Part shown: one piece after another, positions 51,838 through 59,956 of the stretch | Layout of the letters: each line of letters opens with the position of its first letter | Numbering within the stretch: position 1 is the stretch's first letter | Assembly (NCBI RefSeq): GCF_019209835.1 | Contig: NZ_JAHUTS010000009.1 | Span: 62,001 to 126,000 of the forward strand | From: Enterovibrio paralichthyis | GTDB taxonomy: Bacteria; Pseudomonadota; Gammaproteobacteria; Enterobacterales; Vibrionaceae | Direction of reading: 5' to 3' | DNA length: 64,000 bases | Notes under the pieces: generated by a model | Told to the model about the DNA's origin: nothing | The model's input: the letters and a program-made list of their open reading frames with translations, nothing else | The model's database searches: none | Made by a program: the position numbers and the translations under genes

Positions 51838-52728
51838 ATGGGTTACTCACACGCCAGCCACCTGGATGCGCTGAATCAGAATTTGTCCGACTTGAACGGC
51901 GACATCAATGTCTCCTTCGAATTTTTCCCCCCAAGCTCTGAAGCGATGGAGCAGACGCTCTGGGCATCAGTACAACGCCTGAAAAACCTCAAGCCAAAGT
52001 TTGTGTCCGTGACATATGGCGCCAACTCCGGTGAGCGTGACCGTACCCATGGCATCGTCAAAAGTATCAAACAGGAAACGGGCATCGAAGCGGCACCGCA
52101 CCTGACCTGTATCGATGCAAGCCGTGATGAGCTGCGTGAAATCGCCCGCGATTACTGGAACAGCGGTATCCGCCATATCGTGGCGTTGCGTGGTGATTTG
52201 CCTGAGAAAAGTCAGAAGCCGGATATGTATGCCGCGGATTTGGTTGAATTGCTCAAAGGTGAAGCTGACTTTGATATTTCTGTGGCGGCGTATCCGGAAG
52301 TGCACCCAGAAGCCAAAAGTGCACAGGCTGATCTTATCAACCTGAAACGCAAGGTGGATGCCGGTGCCAACCGCGCCATCACCCAGTTCTTTTTTGACGT
52401 GGAAAGCTACCTGCGTTTTCGTGACCGCTGCGCAGCAGCAGGGATTGATGTCGAAATCATTCCAGGCATTTTGCCGGTATCCAACTTCAAGCAGGCGTCA
52501 CGATTTGCCACGATGACCAACGTGCGTATTCCTGCCTGGATGCACAAGCAGTTTGAAGGGTTAGATGATGACCCGGTTACCCGTCAGATGGTGGGTGTCA
52601 GCAACGCCATTGATATGGTGCGCGTGCTGAGCCGTGAAGGCGTGAAAGATTTCCACTTCTACACCTTGAACCGCGCAGAGCTGACGTATGCGCTTTGCCA
52701 CACTCTGGGTGTCAGACCTCAGGGTTAA
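51838..52728 (+). CDS. metF: 5,10-methylenetetrahydrofolate reductase
   Basis: This 296-residue TIM-barrel flavoprotein has VSFEFFPPSSEAME (near residue 26), with the catalytic Glu, and TYGANSGERDRT (near 60). It reduces methylenetetrahydrofolate to 5-methyltetrahydrofolate for the methylation of homocysteine. It is preceded by met boxes, so MetJ should repress it. It is separate from metBL, with its own terminator. Confidence 0.95.
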   Translation: MGYSHASHLDALNQNLSDLNGDINVSFEFFPPSSEAMEQTLWASVQRLKNLKPKFVSVTYGANSGERDRTHGIVKSIKQETGIEAAPHLTCIDASRDELREIARDYWNSGIRHIVALRGDLPEKSQKPDMYAADLVELLKGEADFDISVAAYPEVHPEAKSAQADLINLKRKVDAGANRAITQFFFDVESYLRFRDRCAAAGIDVEIIPGILPVSNFKQASRFATMTNVRIPAWMHKQFEGLDDDPVTRQMVGVSNAIDMVRVLSREGVKDFHFYTLNRAELTYALCHTLGVRPQG

Positions 52729-52754
52729 CTGAAATAACGTGGCTCTGCAGACAT

Positions 52755-52786
52755 AAAAAAACCGTCGTTTCAGCGACGGTTTTTTT
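52755..52786. terminator. Bidirectional terminator between metF and aphA
   Basis: A 13-bp stem (52755-52767 with 52774-52786), with A7 and T7 at its ends, serves the convergent metF and aphA genes. Confidence 0.9.
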
Positions 52787-52812
52787 CGGTTAACCCCAGT
52801 AAACATCTGGGA

Positions 52813-53388
52813 TCAGTTGTGGGCGGCAATCTTGTGGTTTGCCACCATGGTTTCCATGGCGCTGAGCTCGATCAGTACTTCTTCAGCCCAGGTCAGCCAC
52901 GCTTCCTGACGCAGTATATTCCTGCGCAGTGTCAGTCTTTCTAACCGGCCTTCACGGGAAAGCAGGGAAAGATCGGCATAGTGGTGGCGTTCCATATCGC
53001 GATACTGGCTGAGTTTTAAGCGTGCCTCCTCCATCAGGGCATTGATGTGCTCGATCATAGGAGCCGGGTCAAAGATGCTGCAGGTCAGCAATTTGGCGGA
53101 CACCTCGTCGCGGTCAGTCGGGTGCTTGGCCGGGATCAGAAACCATTCATACAGGCTTTGTTTGCCGATATCTGTAATGGAATAGACCTTGCGATCCGGT
53201 TTGCCATCCTGAGGTTCGAGACGACAACTTACCGCGCCCATATCGGCGAGCTTGTTGAGTTCACGGTAGACCTGTTGGTGGCTGGCTTTCCAGAAGTGGC
53301 CGATAGCGTTAGAAAACTCTTTGGTTATATCATAACCTGTTGCGTCACGGTGGCTGAGCACCGTTAGAATTACATGCGGTAGTGACAT
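52813..53388 (-). CDS. aphA: AphA-like PadR family regulator
   Basis: This 191-residue protein starts MSLPHVILTVLSHRDATGYD, which is the AphA N-terminus. It has the PadR winged helix (residues 1-85, with the recognition segment KASHQQVYRELNKL) and a C-terminal helical dimerisation domain ending with RLERLTLRRN and WLTWAEEVL, also as in AphA. In Vibrio, AphA is the master regulator at low cell density: its message is stimulated by Qrr small RNAs and its gene is repressed by LuxR/HapR. Here it is beside ppc, as in Vibrio cholerae. I chose 53388; the frame extends far upstream without conservation. Confidence 0.88.
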   Translation of the reverse strand: MSLPHVILTVLSHRDATGYDITKEFSNAIGHFWKASHQQVYRELNKLADMGAVSCRLEPQDGKPDRKVYSITDIGKQSLYEWFLIPAKHPTDRDEVSAKLLTCSIFDPAPMIEHINALMEEARLKLSQYRDMERHHYADLSLLSREGRLERLTLRRNILRQEAWLTWAEEVLIELSAMETMVANHKIAAHN

Positions 53389-53690
53389 CTCTTCTATCCA
53401 AAATATCAAAAAAGGCGATCCTCGCCCTGGGATGTCGCTCTTTGGCGATGTGTTTATCTTCCCAACACTGGGTGGATCGTCGCGTTTTTCTATGTCTGTA
53501 GAGGGCGTATGTTGCCAACAGGTCACCCAAAAAGAAGGGTGAAAAATGCGCTCTATCAAACACCAAAACGGCAATTTAATTGTCGGTATTACCAGTAAGT
53601 ACTTGGTCGAGGCGACTTTGCACACTGGCTACTCAACATACTAATAACATTATCAATGCAACAACAAACGAAAAAGGCTTACCAAAAATA
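53389..53690 (-). promoter_or_regulatory. Long aphA upstream/leader region
   Basis: About 300 bp of non-coding sequence lies before aphA. A long leader is typical of aphA in Vibrio, where Qrr small RNAs pair with it. It includes a self-complementary GGTGACC and a GTTGGC hexamer (plus-strand complement at 53511-53526), the latter complementary to the GCCAAC of the Qrr core as I remember it. This is a short match and could be chance. No gene is supported here. Confidence 0.35.
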
Positions 53691-53718
53691 AAAAAGGCTG
53701 CAACTTGGCAGCCTTTCT
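53691..53718 (-). terminator. Terminator after ppc
   Basis: A 9-bp stem (53693-53701 with 53708-53716) is followed on the minus strand by T5ATT. It stands 24 nt past the ppc stop codon and separates ppc from aphA. Confidence 0.83.
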
Positions 53719-53740
53719 TAATTTTGAATCGATTTCTCAT

Positions 53741-56371
53741 TTATCCGGTGTTGCGCATGCCCGCAGCGATACCGGCAATGGTCACCATCAATGCTTCGTC
53801 CAGATCGCTGTGCTCGCCTTCTGCCGCGCGGGTACGGCATAGAAGCTCAGCCTGCAGCATGTTAAGTGGCTCAACATAGATGCTTCGCAAGCGGATGGAC
53901 TCGGCGCCCCATGGGTTTTGTTCCATCAGGTGGTCACTGTTTTCTACCATCAGCACGGCTTTGATGTCCTGTGCCAGGCGGTCGCGCAATTGCTCGCCCA
54001 AAGACCACAGGGATGGGTCAACCAGCTTCTCGTCGTAGTATTTGGAAATCGACGGATCCGTTTTGGTGAACACCATTTCCAGCATACCCAGACGGGTTGA
54101 GAAGAATGGCCATTCGCGGCACATTTCTTCCAGCTGGTTGAGGTGGCCATGGTCAACGGAAAACTGGATCGCCTGACCGGCACCCAGCCATGCCGGCAGC
54201 AGAAGACGGTTCTGGCTCCAGGCGAAAATCCATGGAATAGCACGCAGGCTTTCTACGCCCCCGTTCGGGTTACGTTTCGATGGGCGAGAACCCAACGGCA
54301 GTTTGCCCAATTCCATTTCAGGGGTGGCGGCGCGGAAGTACGGCACAAAGTCTTTGTGGCCGCGCACGACATCACGGTAGGCTTCGCAGGAAACCTCACT
54401 CAGGGTTTCCATCAGGTCACGCCACTCTTGCTTCGGCTCTGGTGGAGGCAGCAGGTTGGCTTCCAAAATCGCGCTGGCGTAGAGGTTGAGGCTCTGGATA
54501 GCGACATCTGGCAGGCCAAGTTTAAAACGAATCATCTCGCCCTGCTCAGTCACGCGCAGGCCGCCTTTCAGGCTGCGAGGTGGCTGTGAAAGCAGTGCTG
54601 CATGAGCAGGCGCACCGCCACGACCGATGGAACCGCCACGGCCGTGGAACAGCACCAGATCGACACCGGCGTCTTCACACAGCGCGACCAGTTGTTCCAT
54701 CGCTTTGTACTGGGCCCAGCCTGCGGCCATCACACCGGCATCTTTGGCCGAATCGGAGTAGCCGATCATGACCATCTGGAAGTTCTGGATAAAGCCGCGG
54801 TACCAGTCGATGCTCAGCAACTGGCTGATGACGGATTTGGCGTTGTTGAGGTCATCCAGGGTTTCGAACAGCGGGCAAACGTCCATACGGAATGGGCAGC
54901 CAGCTTCTTTGAGCAGCAGATGCACAGCCAGCACGTCAGAGGCGGTGCGCGCCATCGATATCACATAGGCGCCTAGGGCTTCGCGTGGCTGTTGCGCCAC
55001 GATACGGCAGGTATCAAGCACTTCCTGTACGTTGTCAGACGGCTCCCAGTCACGTGGCAGCAATGGACGTTTTGAACTCAGTTCGCGGATAAGGAATGCT
55101 TGCTTGTCCTGCTCGCTCCACTGACTGTAATCGCCCATGCCGAGACAACGGGTCACTTCAGAAATAGCGTCTGCGTGGCGGGTGCTCTCCTGGCGAATAT
55201 CCAGCTTGATGAGATTCACACCGAAGGTGCGGATACGGCGCAGGGTATCGAGCAATAAGCCATCGGCAATAATGCCCATGCCACACTCATGCAGAGACTG
55301 GTAGCAGGCATGCAGTGGTGTCCACAGCTGGTCGACGTTGGTAAGAATATCCTTCTCGTCGTTACGGCGACCATGGATTTGTGCATCCAGATATTCCAAG
55401 GTGTTGTTCAGTGTTGTGCGCAGCGATTTCAGGATAGCGCGGTACGGTTCATGCTCGTCACCGGCCATGGCACGGACCACGTCATTGCAGCGGGTCATTG
55501 AAAGCTCGCTGATGAGTTCCTGAATATCGCCCAGATACAGGTCTGCGGCTTTCCAGCGTGACAGCAACAGCACTTCACGGGTGACTTCAGCGGTGACAAA
55601 CGGGTTACCGTCCCGGTCGCCGCCCATCCAGCTTGAGATCTGGATAGGGGAGGACTCTACGGCCAGGCTGCGGCCAAGGTGGCGCTTCATCTTTTGGTCA
55701 AATTGACGTAAGAATTCCGGCACGGCCTGCCAAAGGCTGTTTTCGATGACGGCATAACCCCATTTGGCTTCATCCAACGGGGTCGGGCGCTGCTTGCGGA
55801 TAACATCCGAATGCCAGGCCTGAGCGATAAGTTGTTCCAGACGCAGTTCAGCTTTGTCGCGCTCGCTGGAAGAAAGATCGCCAAGTTCCAGCTTGGACAG
55901 GCACTTGTTGATCTGCACCAGTTTATGAATGGTGGTACGACGCGCAATCTCGGTCGGGTGGGCAGTCAGGACCAGCTCAATTTTCAGGTCATCAACCGCT
56001 TTTTGCTTGTCACTGTCGGTCACATCAGCGTTTTGCAGACGCATGAATAGGTCGTCCAGGCTATCTGGATTACAGACCGCTTCTTCGCAGTGACGGGAGA
56101 CAGAGTGATATTGTTCGGCGATGTTGGTGAGATTGAGGAACTGGCTGAATGCGCGCGCTACGGGCAGCAATTGGTCATTGGGCAGGTTTTGCAGGACATC
56201 GATCAGTTTGGCGTGATCGTCACTGTTTCCTGATGAGGCAGACTTAGAGAGTTGTCGTATCTCTTCTACCTTGGCCAGCAATTCTTCACCGTGAGCACCT
56301 TTAATGGTGTTGCCCAGCAGGTGACCCAGCATGCTGACATTGCTTTTTAGAGCGTCGTACTTGTCATTCAT
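53741..56371 (-). CDS. ppc: Phosphoenolpyruvate carboxylase
   Basis: This 876-residue enzyme has the catalytic His motif LTAHPTEIARRT (near 136), the second motif FHGRGGSIGRGG (near 576) and the conserved C-terminal MRNTG. It carboxylates phosphoenolpyruvate to oxaloacetate to refill the citric acid cycle and is usually activated by acetyl-CoA and inhibited by aspartate. The start at 56371 (MNDKYDALKSN) is conserved; the frame to 56434 is not. It is divergent from argC, as in Vibrio and E. coli, but with no argE between. Confidence 0.96.
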   Translation of the reverse strand: MNDKYDALKSNVSMLGHLLGNTIKGAHGEELLAKVEEIRQLSKSASSGNSDDHAKLIDVLQNLPNDQLLPVARAFSQFLNLTNIAEQYHSVSRHCEEAVCNPDSLDDLFMRLQNADVTDSDKQKAVDDLKIELVLTAHPTEIARRTTIHKLVQINKCLSKLELGDLSSSERDKAELRLEQLIAQAWHSDVIRKQRPTPLDEAKWGYAVIENSLWQAVPEFLRQFDQKMKRHLGRSLAVESSPIQISSWMGGDRDGNPFVTAEVTREVLLLSRWKAADLYLGDIQELISELSMTRCNDVVRAMAGDEHEPYRAILKSLRTTLNNTLEYLDAQIHGRRNDEKDILTNVDQLWTPLHACYQSLHECGMGIIADGLLLDTLRRIRTFGVNLIKLDIRQESTRHADAISEVTRCLGMGDYSQWSEQDKQAFLIRELSSKRPLLPRDWEPSDNVQEVLDTCRIVAQQPREALGAYVISMARTASDVLAVHLLLKEAGCPFRMDVCPLFETLDDLNNAKSVISQLLSIDWYRGFIQNFQMVMIGYSDSAKDAGVMAAGWAQYKAMEQLVALCEDAGVDLVLFHGRGGSIGRGGAPAHAALLSQPPRSLKGGLRVTEQGEMIRFKLGLPDVAIQSLNLYASAILEANLLPPPEPKQEWRDLMETLSEVSCEAYRDVVRGHKDFVPYFRAATPEMELGKLPLGSRPSKRNPNGGVESLRAIPWIFAWSQNRLLLPAWLGAGQAIQFSVDHGHLNQLEEMCREWPFFSTRLGMLEMVFTKTDPSISKYYDEKLVDPSLWSLGEQLRDRLAQDIKAVLMVENSDHLMEQNPWGAESIRLRSIYVEPLNMLQAELLCRTRAAEGEHSDLDEALMVTIAGIAAGMRNTG

Positions 56372-56843
56372 AAGGCATCCGTTTCGTAACTTTGTTACAT
56401 CCAAATTGCAATCGTAATGGCTCAATCTAGCCAATCAGCCTACCCAAGGTCAATCATAGTCATATTAATTATGTTCATTTTTACCGCAAAGCCCGTAAAT
56501 ACAGGGGCTTTGGGAGATGTAAAAAAATTACACATGACATACAGCGAACCGGGGTGAATGTGGCTGTTTTGTTCCCGTTGGGTTTATTTTGTCCAAGGTG
56601 TTGACATGGCGCTTCGTTCACGTTAAAAATCACATATAAATTCATTATAAATGAATAAAAAATTATAAAAAGCTTGTGAAAGCGCATGGATGCAACAAAA
56701 AGGTACGATACTAAGATGGAAAAACTTTTCACACCCCTTCTCCAGCGACGACGCCGACGTTAAACCGTTGGGCGTGCCTGCCCCCTTGCAGCTGAACAAG
56801 CTGAATGTGTCATCATTCAATCGTTTATAAAAATGGAACTTTC
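56372..56843. other. 472-bp ppc-argC intergenic region without argE
   Basis: In Vibrio cholerae and E. coli argE lies between ppc and argC. Here the space holds only regulatory sequence; the short frames in it have no conserved content. The argC promoter and ARG boxes are at 56601-56667. I see nothing else. Confidence 0.6.
56601..56667 (+). promoter_or_regulatory. argC promoter with tandem ARG boxes
   Basis: TTGACA (56601-56606) is followed after 17 bp by TAAAAA (56624-56629). Two 18-bp ARG-box-like units follow at 56629-56646 (right half ATTCA exact, left half CACAT) and 56650-56667 (left half TGAAT exact, right half AATTA), separated by 3 bp, the usual spacing of ArgR operators. They overlap the start of transcription, as expected for repression by ArgR-arginine. 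Confidence 0.65.
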
Positions 56844-57851
56844 ATGCTAAAGACAGTGATTGTCGGCGCCAGTGGATATACCGGTGCTGAGCTGACCAAA
56901 ATGGTACACCTGCATCCGTCGCTGGCCTTGACCGGCCTGTATGTCTCTGAAAACAGTTCGGATGCCAACAAACCTATCAGTGCTTTGCACGGTAACTTGA
57001 AAGGCCTGGTTGACCTGCCGCTTTTGCCGTTGGTTGATGTGGATGCCGTAGCCGAAGAGGCTGATGTCGTCCTGTTGGCGACAGCCCATGAGGTGAGTCA
57101 CGATATTGCGCCGCTGTTCCTCGCAAAAGGCTGCAAAGTCTTTGACTTATCAGGGGCTTTTCGCGTGCAATCAGACAGCTTCTATACCGATTTCTATGGT
57201 TTTACCCATCAGTTCAATGATTGGCTGGACAAAGCGGTTTATGGTCTTGCTGAGTGGAATGAAGCGGCAATTGCCAATGCCGATTTGGTTGCTGTTCCGG
57301 GTTGTTATCCAACGGCATCCCAGCTGGCGCTGAAACCTTTGGTAGAGGCTGGGTTGCTGGATTTGGCGCAGTGGCCTGTGATCAATGCGGTCAGTGGTGT
57401 TTCCGGTGCAGGCCGCAAAGCGTCCATGACTAACAGTTTTTGTGAAGTGAGCCTGCATGCGTATGGGGTGTTTACTCACCGCCATCAACCTGAAATTGCT
57501 GCCCACCTGGGATGCGATGTCATTTTCACCCCGCACCTTGGCAATTTTAAGCGTGGCATTCTGGCGACTATCACCGCCAAACTCGCAGACGGAGTCAGTG
57601 AGGCTGATGTTTCCAAAGCGATTGAAAATGCATATCAAAATACACCGCTGGTTCGTCCATTGGGCGCCGGTGAAAGCGCGAAGCTGCAATCTGTTCAAAA
57701 TACCGGATTTTGTGATATTGGCTGGTCGGTGAAAGGCCAGCACGTGATTCTGACATCTGCTATCGATAACTTGCTCAAAGGTGCTGCAAGTCAGGCAATG
57801 CAGTGCATAAACATTCGCTTTGGATTCTCGCCACTCACGGCGATTGTGTAG
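56844..57851 (+). CDS. argC: N-acetyl-gamma-glutamyl-phosphate reductase
   Basis: This 335-residue enzyme starts MLKTVIVGASGYTGAELT, with the NADP-binding GASGYTGAEL. The catalytic cysteine is in VPGCYPTASQLAL (near 155). It makes N-acetylglutamate semialdehyde in arginine synthesis. The start at 56844 is conserved; its Shine-Dalgarno is weak. It is the first gene of argC-argB-argG-argHA, behind a putative ArgR operator. argB begins 10 nt after its stop codon. Confidence 0.95.
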   Translation: MLKTVIVGASGYTGAELTKMVHLHPSLALTGLYVSENSSDANKPISALHGNLKGLVDLPLLPLVDVDAVAEEADVVLLATAHEVSHDIAPLFLAKGCKVFDLSGAFRVQSDSFYTDFYGFTHQFNDWLDKAVYGLAEWNEAAIANADLVAVPGCYPTASQLALKPLVEAGLLDLAQWPVINAVSGVSGAGRKASMTNSFCEVSLHAYGVFTHRHQPEIAAHLGCDVIFTPHLGNFKRGILATITAKLADGVSEADVSKAIENAYQNTPLVRPLGAGESAKLQSVQNTGFCDIGWSVKGQHVILTSAIDNLLKGAASQAMQCINIRFGFSPLTAIV

Positions 57852-57861
57852 GAGAGTTGCA

Positions 57862-58641
57862 ATGAGTTTACGTCCGTTAGTAGTAAAGCTGGGTGGTGCG
57901 GCACTGTCTTGCACAGAAACCTTGGATAAGCTGTTTGCTGCCATTAGCCAGTATCAGCAATCTGCCGCACGCGATCTGGTGATTGTTCACGGTGGCGGTT
58001 ATCTGGTGGATGACTTGATGAAAGCACTGAACCTGAAGGTGGAAAAAAAGCAGGGTTTGCGAGTCACGCCAAAAGATCAGATCAATGTGGTCGCGGGTGC
58101 GCTAGCGGGTACATCAAATAAACTGCTGCAAGCAGAAGCGATTAAATGTGGCATCAATGCGGTTGGATTGAGTCTTGCCGATGGTGGCCTTTGTAAGGTG
58201 ACTCAGCTTGACCCTGAGCTTGGCAATGTGGGTAATGCAGCGCCGGGTGACTCTGCTGTGCTGCAAGCGGTATTGTCGACTGGCGCAGTGCCTATCATCA
58301 GCTCTATCGGAATCGATGCTGAAGGCGAGTTGATGAACGTCAATGCCGATCAGGCAGCGGTAGCGGTAGCAGCGGCACTGGATGCCGAGTTGGTTCTGCT
58401 GTCTGATGTCAGTGGGGTACTGAATGGTAAAGGCAAGCTGATGCCAAGCCTGGATGAGAAATCTGCCAATGAATTAATAGAAAGCGGCGTTATCACTGAC
58501 GGCATGATTGTCAAAGTGAAAGCGGCTTTCGAAGCGGCAAAAGCGCTGGGACGTCCTATTCAGGTCGCCAGCTGGCGCTATCCCGACAAGCTGGCCGAAT
58601 TGTTCGGCGGCAGCAACATCGGCACCCGTTTCACAGTTTAA
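57862..58641 (+). CDS. argB: Acetylglutamate kinase
   Basis: This 259-residue amino-acid kinase starts MSLRPLVVKLGGAALS and has VHGGGYLVDDLMK (near 43) for substrate binding. It phosphorylates N-acetylglutamate. AGGAG stands 7 nt before the ATG at 57862; the frame is open upstream inside argC but is not used. The E. coli-type enzyme is not strongly inhibited by arginine. A hairpin at 58665-58691 lies between this gene and argG. Confidence 0.95.
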   Translation: MSLRPLVVKLGGAALSCTETLDKLFAAISQYQQSAARDLVIVHGGGYLVDDLMKALNLKVEKKQGLRVTPKDQINVVAGALAGTSNKLLQAEAIKCGINAVGLSLADGGLCKVTQLDPELGNVGNAAPGDSAVLQAVLSTGAVPIISSIGIDAEGELMNVNADQAAVAVAAALDAELVLLSDVSGVLNGKGKLMPSLDEKSANELIESGVITDGMIVKVKAAFEAAKALGRPIQVASWRYPDKLAELFGGSNIGTRFTV

Positions 58642-58664
58642 CTACACAATATTTATTAGTCGTT

Positions 58665-58691
58665 ACCGCCTGTACTGACCGTCAGAGCGGT
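58665..58691 (+). other. Intercistronic hairpin between argB and argG
   Basis: ACCGC (58665-58669) pairs with GCGGT (58687-58691), with CTGA/TCAG (58675-58678 and 58682-58685) nested inside. It has no T-run, so it is more likely an RNA-stability or translation element than a terminator. Confidence 0.4.
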
Positions 58692-58709
58692 GAACAAGGA
58701 GAAGTTGAA

Positions 58710-59921
58710 ATGAGCGATATCAAAAAGGTAGTACTTGCATATTCTGGCGGTCTGGATACGTCGGCAATCATTCCATGGCTGAAAGAAAACTATGACTGTG
58801 AAGTGGTGGCATTCGTTGCGGATGTGGGTCAGGGCGAAGAAGAGCTGGTGGGCATTGAAGAGAAAGCCATCGCATCTGGCGCATCAGCGTGTTACATCGC
58901 TGACCTGAAAGAAGAGATGGTGGCGGACTACATTTACCCAAGCCTGAAAACCGGTGCTATGTACGAAGGCAAATACCTGCTGGGTACCTCCATGGCGCGC
59001 CCAATCATCGCCAAAGCGCAGGTTGAATGTGCTCTGGAAGTGGGTGCAGATGCCTTGTGTCACGGCTGTACCGGCAAGGGTAATGACCAGGTGCGTTTTG
59101 AAAGTGCCTTTGCAGCACTGGCGCCGCACCTGAAAGTGATTGCCCCTTGGCGTGAGTGGAACCTGCGCTCACGTGAAGCACTGCTGGACTACCTGGCGGA
59201 GCGCAATATTCCGTGTACTGCATCACTGGAAAAAATCTACAGCCGTGACGCCAATGCCTGGCACATCTCCACCGAAGGTGGCGTACTGGAAGATACCTGG
59301 AACGCACCTAACGAGCACTGCTGGGTGTGGACGGTCGATCCAGAGCAGGCTCCAGATCAGGCCGAAACGGTTTCACTGCTGGTAGAAAAAGGTGAAGTGG
59401 TTGCGGTTGATGGTGAACGCCTGAGCCCTTATCAGGTGCTGACGACCCTGAACGAGAAAGGTTCGCGTCACGGTGTCGGCCGTATTGATATCGTCGAGAA
59501 CCGTCTGGTTGGCATGAAGTCCCGTGGCTGCTACGAAACCCCGGGAGGCACCATCATGATGGAAGCGCTGCGTGGCGTTGAACAACTGGTACTGGACAAA
59601 GACTGCTTTGAATTCCGTGAAGAGCTGGGCTTGAAAGCATCCCACCTGATTTACGATGGCCGTTGGTTCACCCCGCTGTGTAAATCGATTCTGTCGGCAG
59701 CAGATTCCCTGGCGGAAGCTGTGACCGGTGAAGTGGTAGTGAAACTCTACAAAGGACAGGCTACAGTAGTGCAGAAGCGCTCGCTCAACAGCCTGTATTC
59801 GGAAGAATTTGCCACCTTTGGTGAGGATGACGTTTACGATCACAGCCATGCTGGCGGCTTTATCCGTCTCTACTCGCTGTCGAGCCGTATCCGTGCGCTG
59901 AACGAACAAAAGAAAAAATAG
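58710..59921 (+). CDS. argG: Argininosuccinate synthase
   Basis: This 403-residue enzyme starts MSDIKKVVLAYSGGLDTSAI, with the ATP pyrophosphatase P-loop AYSGGLDTS. It joins citrulline and aspartate to argininosuccinate with ATP. AAGGAG precedes the ATG. It is the short (about 400-residue) type common in Vibrio, not the longer E. coli form (447). argHA follows 35 nt later. No argF (ornithine carbamoyltransferase) is in the window. Confidence 0.96.
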   Translation: MSDIKKVVLAYSGGLDTSAIIPWLKENYDCEVVAFVADVGQGEEELVGIEEKAIASGASACYIADLKEEMVADYIYPSLKTGAMYEGKYLLGTSMARPIIAKAQVECALEVGADALCHGCTGKGNDQVRFESAFAALAPHLKVIAPWREWNLRSREALLDYLAERNIPCTASLEKIYSRDANAWHISTEGGVLEDTWNAPNEHCWVWTVDPEQAPDQAETVSLLVEKGEVVAVDGERLSPYQVLTTLNEKGSRHGVGRIDIVENRLVGMKSRGCYETPGGTIMMEALRGVEQLVLDKDCFEFREELGLKASHLIYDGRWFTPLCKSILSAADSLAEAVTGEVVVKLYKGQATVVQKRSLNSLYSEEFATFGEDDVYDHSHAGGFIRLYSLSSRIRALNEQKKK

Positions 59922-59956
59922 CAGCTGGAAGCAATCGAGTTTAAGGAGAAGTAAGT

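Noticed and set aside
53501..53530. A confident Qrr pairing site in the aphA leader
   Set aside because: Only a hexamer matches, and the GGTGACC and GCCAAC elements occur in the wrong relative order for one continuous duplex.
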